Part shown: piece after piece, positions 6,974 to 9,873 of the stretch | Position numbering within the stretch: the stretch's first letter is position 1 | Layout: the number at the start of each line of letters is the position of its first letter | Source of the DNA: JBFLVQ01 sp040758525 | GTDB taxonomy: Bacteria; Acidobacteriota; Blastocatellia; Chloracidobacteriales; JADJPF01 | Reading direction: 5' to 3' | DNA: 9,873 nt | NCBI GenBank assembly: GCA_040758525.1 | Contig: JBFLVQ010000347.1 | Span: 1-9,873 of the forward strand | Position numbers and translations under genes: made by a program | The notes under the pieces: generated by a model | Database searches by the model: none | What the model was told of the DNA's origin: nothing | The model's input: the letters and a program-made list of their open reading frames with translations, nothing else

Positions 6974-7041
6974 TAGACTGCCAAATTTGGCACGGTCCTG
7001 CCAGATTTGGCAGGCACCCCATTGCCAAATTTGGCAGTCTA
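6974..7041. repeat. Three tandem 14-bp palindromes inside a 19-bp inverted repeat
   Basis: The perfect palindrome tgccaaatttggca occurs at 6979-6992 and 7023-7036. A one-base variant with extended ends, ctgccagatttggcag, lies between them at 6998-7013. The outer copies extend into a perfect 19-bp inverted repeat, tagactgccaaatttggca (6974-6992) with its complement (7023-7041). As DNA this could be a cluster of operators for a dimeric regulator or a copy of a dispersed repeat family. As RNA it would fold into a long stem topped by a second hairpin, and so might end transcription of the upstream operon or protect its 3' end. Confidence 0.85.
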
Positions 7042-7108
7042 GTCAGTATATTTACTCAATTAAGAGTGGCCCTCCAGTAAAAATGGCGACAAATACAAAT
7101 GGCTTTGC

Positions 7109-7124
7109 TTGGCACACTTCTTGA
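7109..7124 (+). promoter_or_regulatory. Degenerate sigma-54-like promoter
   Basis: TTGGCAC-N5-TTGA has the correct GG-to-G register (7111-7112 and 7123), but the nearly invariant C of the -12 GC is replaced by A at 7124. It lies about 170 bp upstream of the pilus platform gene. Pilin genes in several bacteria use sigma-54, so it is worth recording, but the missing C makes activity doubtful. Confidence 0.2.
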
Positions 7125-7209
7125 TCCTAGATATTCTGCGCATAATTAGAATTGTGAAAACAACTGTAATCTGAATAGTATTTTCATATAGAAAACCTTG
7201 ACTGTTCAA

Positions 7210-7238
7210 TTGACAGTACACTATGTAAAAGGTTTAAT
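7210..7238 (+). promoter_or_regulatory. Sigma-70-like promoter of the pilin operon
   Basis: A perfect TTGACA box (7210-7215) is followed after exactly 17 bp by TTTAAT (7233-7238). Transcription would begin near 7245 and give a leader of about 50 nt before the ATG at 7297, which has a strong AAGGAGA ribosome site at 7284-7290. Box quality and spacing are good; activity is inferred. Confidence 0.55.
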
Positions 7239-7296
7239 AACTGGAATAAAGATCTCTATATGGTTAGGAATGGATTGATGTGCAAGGAGAGCTTCT

Positions 7297-8445
7297 ATGG
7301 CAACGAGCAGTGCCTTTCAACAATTACGCGCCAGTCAAGTGCGTGGCGCTAAGATAGATGTTAACCTTAAGCTCAAGGATGAAGAGCTACTCACTTTCAC
7401 GGAAAGCTGTCGCGACCTCTATGAAGCAGGTGTACCGATCAATGAAATCCTGCGTCAGTTACAACAAGCTACCCCTAACAAACGCTTTGCCCTGGCGATA
7501 GGTTTGATGGTTGATGATATCGAGAATGGCAAGGTGCTCTCGCAAGCGCTAGAACGCTTCCCCAATGCATTTGGAGAAGACTATCGAGCACTGATACAAG
7601 CAGCAGAAGGGTCAGGCAAATGGACAAGAAGATGGAATCGTCAGGGTGAGTTGCGGGATGGTATTTTGGAGATGCTGATTCGCTATATCAAACGTCGTAA
7701 TAGCGCACGTGAGCGAGTTAAATCCGGTTTGATCTATCCAGCAATGATCGGCTTGGCAGTAATTGCCGCACTGAGCATATTTGCTTTCTACATCTTGCCC
7801 ACCTTAAAAATCTTTTTCGCTAGCCTCGATACGGGAGGAGAGAAATGGATATTGACACGAGCACTGTTTGGGGTAGGTGATTTTATCACCAACTATTGGT
7901 GGGCAATACCGATTGCAGCAATAGCAGTAATCTTGTTGAGTTGGTACTATTTCACTTCTCCAGAAGGGCGAGCATTGTGGGCAAAATATCAGTTACGTAT
8001 CAAAAAGATTGGTCCATTGTTTGTGAAGATGAATGTTGGTGAGACGATGTGGCTGATGGGCACACTCTTTTCTGCCGGACTAACACCACAAGCAGTGTTT
8101 GATATTGTTATCCAGACTGCACGTAATCCAGAGATTGCCCAAGCCCTACGGCAAGCCAAAGAGTATCTCTTCCAGGGTATCAGCTTTTGCGAAACATTGA
8201 AGAAGTCGCATTGGGCATTTGATGGGCACACTTATATGGTGATCTCTACTTCACAGAAGAGTGGACGCTTGGGAACAGCATTACAGAACTATGCTGAGCA
8301 GTTGTTTGAACGGGTAGACCGTGACCTAGACCGTATGGTCAAGATGTTAGAACCGATATTGTTAATAGCAGCCGGTGTGGTAGTAGGACTGATCGTGATT
8401 GCATTCTATGGCACGTTGAGTAGTGCGATTGGACGAGTGAAATAG
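7297..8445 (+). CDS. GspF/PilC-like inner-membrane platform protein of a type IV pilus or type II secretion system
   Basis: This 382-residue protein matches the family in length (about 400) and layout: two repeated cytoplasmic T2SSF domains (about 28-150 and 245-355) and three membrane spans (about 147-170, 202-219, 352-372). Family-typical text includes LYEAGVPINEIL (41-52), a RERVKSGLIYP stretch before the first span, FSAGLTPQAVFDI (258-270), SQKSGRLGTAL (319-329) and MLEPILLIAAGVVVGLIVIAFY before the C-terminus. The protein sits in the inner membrane and couples the assembly ATPase to pilin extraction. In the first domain the usual GExSG-x-L motif is split: EGSG (104-107) is followed by about ten extra residues, KWTRRWNRQG, before the helix resumes. 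The gene has its own promoter-like region and leads three prepilin genes. The assembly and retraction ATPases are not in the window, so pilus and secretion roles cannot be separated. Confidence 0.93.
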   Translation: MATSSAFQQLRASQVRGAKIDVNLKLKDEELLTFTESCRDLYEAGVPINEILRQLQQATPNKRFALAIGLMVDDIENGKVLSQALERFPNAFGEDYRALIQAAEGSGKWTRRWNRQGELRDGILEMLIRYIKRRNSARERVKSGLIYPAMIGLAVIAALSIFAFYILPTLKIFFASLDTGGEKWILTRALFGVGDFITNYWWAIPIAAIAVILLSWYYFTSPEGRALWAKYQLRIKKIGPLFVKMNVGETMWLMGTLFSAGLTPQAVFDIVIQTARNPEIAQALRQAKEYLFQGISFCETLKKSHWAFDGHTYMVISTSQKSGRLGTALQNYAEQLFERVDRDLDRMVKMLEPILLIAAGVVVGLIVIAFYGTLSSAIGRVK

Positions 8446-8455
8446 CGGAGGGGAT

Positions 8456-9052
8456 ATGCACAAGCAACTAGCAGGATACAGCCTTGTCGAGCTAATTCTC
8501 GTGGCAGCAATAATCTTGATCGCAGCCACCGCTGTAGCAGTCAATATTGGTCCGACATTAGTGAGTGTAGAGATAGAACAGGTAGCCAGTCAAGTAGCAG
8601 CCAGTGTTAATTTGGCGCGGCGAGCAGCAATGAGCGGTAAGAGCGATACTAACCTCTATGAGTTTGATTTGAACAAATCGGTAATAACTTCACATCCTGG
8701 CATCACGCTAAGCGAGCAAGCACCCAGTTCAACCAATAGTGGCTGTCAGACAAGTTGTCCAGGACAACAGATGCTCTGCATATCAGGTAAAGCATTCTGT
8801 TATAGCAGTGGCAAGAGTTTCAGCTTTGAGCCATTCTCAGGACGATTGACTAGTGCGCGGGCACTATTTTTGCTAAGCAGAAGCCGTCGTTTAGCAGTGC
8901 TGGTAAGCGAGAATGGTAAGACCGAGATCGCAGAGTTGGTTAATGGAGTGTGGCGAGCGCGCACAGAACTGTTGCAACTGCAAGCAACCGCGCATGGTAA
9001 AGAGAATAAAAGAGAGGGTGAGGATAAAGATGCAGAAAAACTGGAACGCTAG
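8456..9052 (+). CDS. GspH/FimT-like prepilin (minor pseudopilin)
   Basis: The 198-residue protein begins with a short basic leader and a type III prepilin-peptidase site, LAG^YSLVE, cleaved after Gly7, with Glu12 at +5 of the mature protein. A hydrophobic N-terminal helix follows to about residue 37. The C-terminal pattern FSFEPFSGRLTSARALFLL (122-140) then RLAVLVSENGKTEIAEL fits GspH/FimT minor pseudopilins, which cap or prime the pilus. Four cysteines (97, 101, 108, 115) lie in one loop and could form two disulfides outside the cell. The last 18 residues are highly charged and partly overlap the next gene. GGAGGGG just before the ATG and a 10-bp gap to the platform gene indicate translation within the same operon. 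Confidence 0.87.
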   Translation: MHKQLAGYSLVELILVAAIILIAATAVAVNIGPTLVSVEIEQVASQVAASVNLARRAAMSGKSDTNLYEFDLNKSVITSHPGITLSEQAPSSTNSGCQTSCPGQQMLCISGKAFCYSSGKSFSFEPFSGRLTSARALFLLSRSRRLAVLVSENGKTEIAELVNGVWRARTELLQLQATAHGKENKREGEDKDAEKLER

Positions 9053-9614
9053 CAACAATAGAACAGACCACGGCAGTGCAGGATTTACTCTGTTAGAGGT
9101 AGTAGTTGCTATTGTATTGTTAGGAATATTAGCTGCTGCCTGGTTGCAATTGGCTGGTAATACTATTAGCAGTGGTCGTTTCGCACAAAAATTGGCTGAT
9201 GTTAATGCACTGGCAACAGGCAAAGCGAGCGAGTTGATCAAGAACGCTGACACACTGGTACAGACCCTTCCTGAAGGTCAGAAGACGCTTGGCGCAATTG
9301 CACCCAATCCACCCATTAATGGCTATTTTGATCTTCTTGATGAAAGCGGCCGCACGCTTACCTCAGGTGGCGTAGAAAAGAGCGGTCCCAGAGGTAGTGA
9401 AGGTGGAGATAGTGGAGATGGCGGCCCAAGAGGTGGCGAAGGCAGCGGCTTTGTTGCCAAGTTTGTACGCCAATGGTTAATTGTCAAAGATCATCCTGGT
9501 CCAGGCAGTGTCACGGTTTATGTATCGGTAATCTATAAAGACAGTAATCGTATCCTAAGATTGGCCAAGGCGGTGAAAACCGATGGCATTAGCAGCGACC
9601 CCAGCAAACCTTAA
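9030..9614 (+). CDS. GspI/PilV-like prepilin with Gly-rich insertion
   Basis: The frame is open from an earlier ATG at 8913, but the better start is the ATG at 9030. It follows a GAGGGTGAGG ribosome site and puts the prepilin-peptidase site SAG^FTLLE 18 residues in, with Glu at +5; the earlier ATG would add 39 implausible residues inside the preceding gene. The 194-residue product has a classic pilin helix (19-41). Residues 112-140 are almost all Gly, Ser, Asp, Glu, Pro and Arg, a flexible low-complexity loop. A beta-rich end (RQWLIVKDHPG to VTVYVSVIY) resembles the C-terminal part of GspI/PilV-like minor pilins. The start overlaps the previous gene by 23 bp, which suggests translational coupling. 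Confidence 0.85.
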   Translation: MQKNWNASNNRTDHGSAGFTLLEVVVAIVLLGILAAAWLQLAGNTISSGRFAQKLADVNALATGKASELIKNADTLVQTLPEGQKTLGAIAPNPPINGYFDLLDESGRTLTSGGVEKSGPRGSEGGDSGDGGPRGGEGSGFVAKFVRQWLIVKDHPGPGSVTVYVSVIYKDSNRILRLAKAVKTDGISSDPSKP

Positions 9615-9650
9615 CAGCTTCAACTGGTTTAATAGAGTGAGGGATTAAGC

Positions 9651-9873
9651 ATGAGAAGAAGTAACCAAGCAGGCGTAACATTGATAGAGCTACTGGTCGT
9701 AGTGGTAGTCGGAGCGATTGTGCTAAGCGCGGCAGTAGGCACATATCTGCAGGTGCTAAGAATCCATCAACGCCAGCAACGCGTAATACTGGTGGAACAG
9801 GAACTCAGTTCTATTCAGCAAAATATGGAAGAAGTACTAACCACACAGACTGGACGGGAACTGGGATTCTATT
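9651..9873 (+). CDS. GspJ/PilW-like prepilin, cut by the window edge
   Basis: The visible 74 residues start with a basic leader and a prepilin-peptidase site QAG^VTLIE, cleaved after Gly8, with Glu13 at +5. A very hydrophobic stretch follows (LLVVVVVGAIVLSAAVGTYL), then a polar helix (about residues 37-62). TGAGGGA precedes the ATG, and the gap to the previous gene is 36 bp. By position, after GspH- and GspI-like genes, it is most likely the GspJ/PilW-type minor pilin, but the fold-defining C-terminal part is outside the window. Confidence 0.85.
   Translation, partial: MRRSNQAGVTLIELLVVVVVGAIVLSAAVGTYLQVLRIHQRQQRVILVEQELSSIQQNMEEVLTTQTGRELGFY

Larger units (their letters stand above)
6902..7296. 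other. Intergenic control region before the pilin operon
   Basis: This 395-bp stretch has no convincing coding sequence. From left to right it holds an AT-rich tail after the zinc-ribbon gene, a weak possible stem (agcgg 6933-6937 with ccgct 6966-6970, followed by a short T run), the palindrome cluster at 6974-7041, a sigma-54-like site near 7109-7124, and a sigma-70-like promoter at 7210-7238. A classical terminator for the upstream operon is not evident. The long inverted repeat may serve that purpose, although no T-tract follows it. Confidence 0.6.

Noticed and set aside
6933..6974. Rho-independent terminator after the zinc-ribbon gene
   Set aside because: The only stem is 5 bp with a loop of nearly 30 nt and a five-base T run; too weak to call.
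6988..7001. Possible sigma-54 promoter formed by TTGGCACG and the following TGC in the palindrome cluster
   Set aside because: The GG-to-GC distance is one base short and the bases are fully explained by the palindromes.
7084..7125. Tiny reading frame of 13 codons beginning MATNTNGF, reminiscent of the platform protein's first residues
   Set aside because: No ribosome site, very short, and the resemblance is limited to a few codons; probably chance.
8913..9029. Upstream in-frame start (ATG 8913) for the GspI/PilV-like gene
   Set aside because: It would add 39 residues inside the preceding gene and push the prepilin-peptidase site to residue 57. The ATG at 9030 has a ribosome site and gives a normal-length leader.

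Overview
The window looks like chromosomal DNA from a free-living Gram-negative-type bacterium of moderate, slightly AT-leaning composition. Three traits occur together: a eukaryote-like Ser/Thr kinase with a Pro/acid-rich tail, a sigma-54 activator of the GAF-PAS-AAA+-Fis type, and a pseudopilin gene cluster. This mix is common in Acidobacteriota (Blastocatellia-like lineages) and also occurs in Planctomycetota and other phyla. The wording of the kinase domain reminds me most of Acidobacteriota, but that assignment is an inference from memory. No RNA gene, CRISPR array, transposase or phage gene is visible.

Left arm (1-3851, minus strand): a membrane Ser/Thr protein kinase whose C-terminus runs off the left edge, preceded by a promoter-like region with a perfect palindrome. 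Upstream of it on the same strand lies a 633-residue sigma-54-dependent activator.

Central arm (3852-6901, plus strand): a 220-bp divergent control region separates the activator from a three-gene operon. That region holds a 16-bp direct repeat (two copies, 19 bp apart) and an excellent -24/-12 sigma-54 promoter about 100 bp further on, just upstream of the operon. The simplest reading is that the activator binds the repeats and switches on the operon. The operon encodes a small STAS-domain protein, a 709-residue fusion of a flavin/NAD(P) oxidoreductase with a NapH/NosR-like membrane iron-sulfur module, and a small membrane protein with a Met/Pro/His-rich N-terminal segment and a C-terminal zinc ribbon. 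In the fusion, the FAD-contacting segment that normally closes a thioredoxin-reductase-like fold is at the N-terminus, so the flavoprotein part appears circularly permuted. The set looks like a regulated membrane electron-transfer module that takes electrons from NAD(P)H (or delivers them to it). Its physiological partner cannot be read from the sequence.

Intergenic 6902-7296: three near-identical 14-bp palindromes, the outer two forming a 19-bp inverted repeat; a weak sigma-54-like site; and a good sigma-70-like promoter just before the next operon.

Right arm (7297-9873, plus strand): a type IV pilus/type II secretion operon with a GspF/PilC-like platform protein followed by three prepilin-like proteins (GspH/FimT-like, GspI/PilV-like, GspJ/PilW-like). 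The last is cut by the window edge. All three carry a type III prepilin-peptidase site with Glu at +5. Spacing is tight and one gene pair overlaps, so they are probably co-transcribed.
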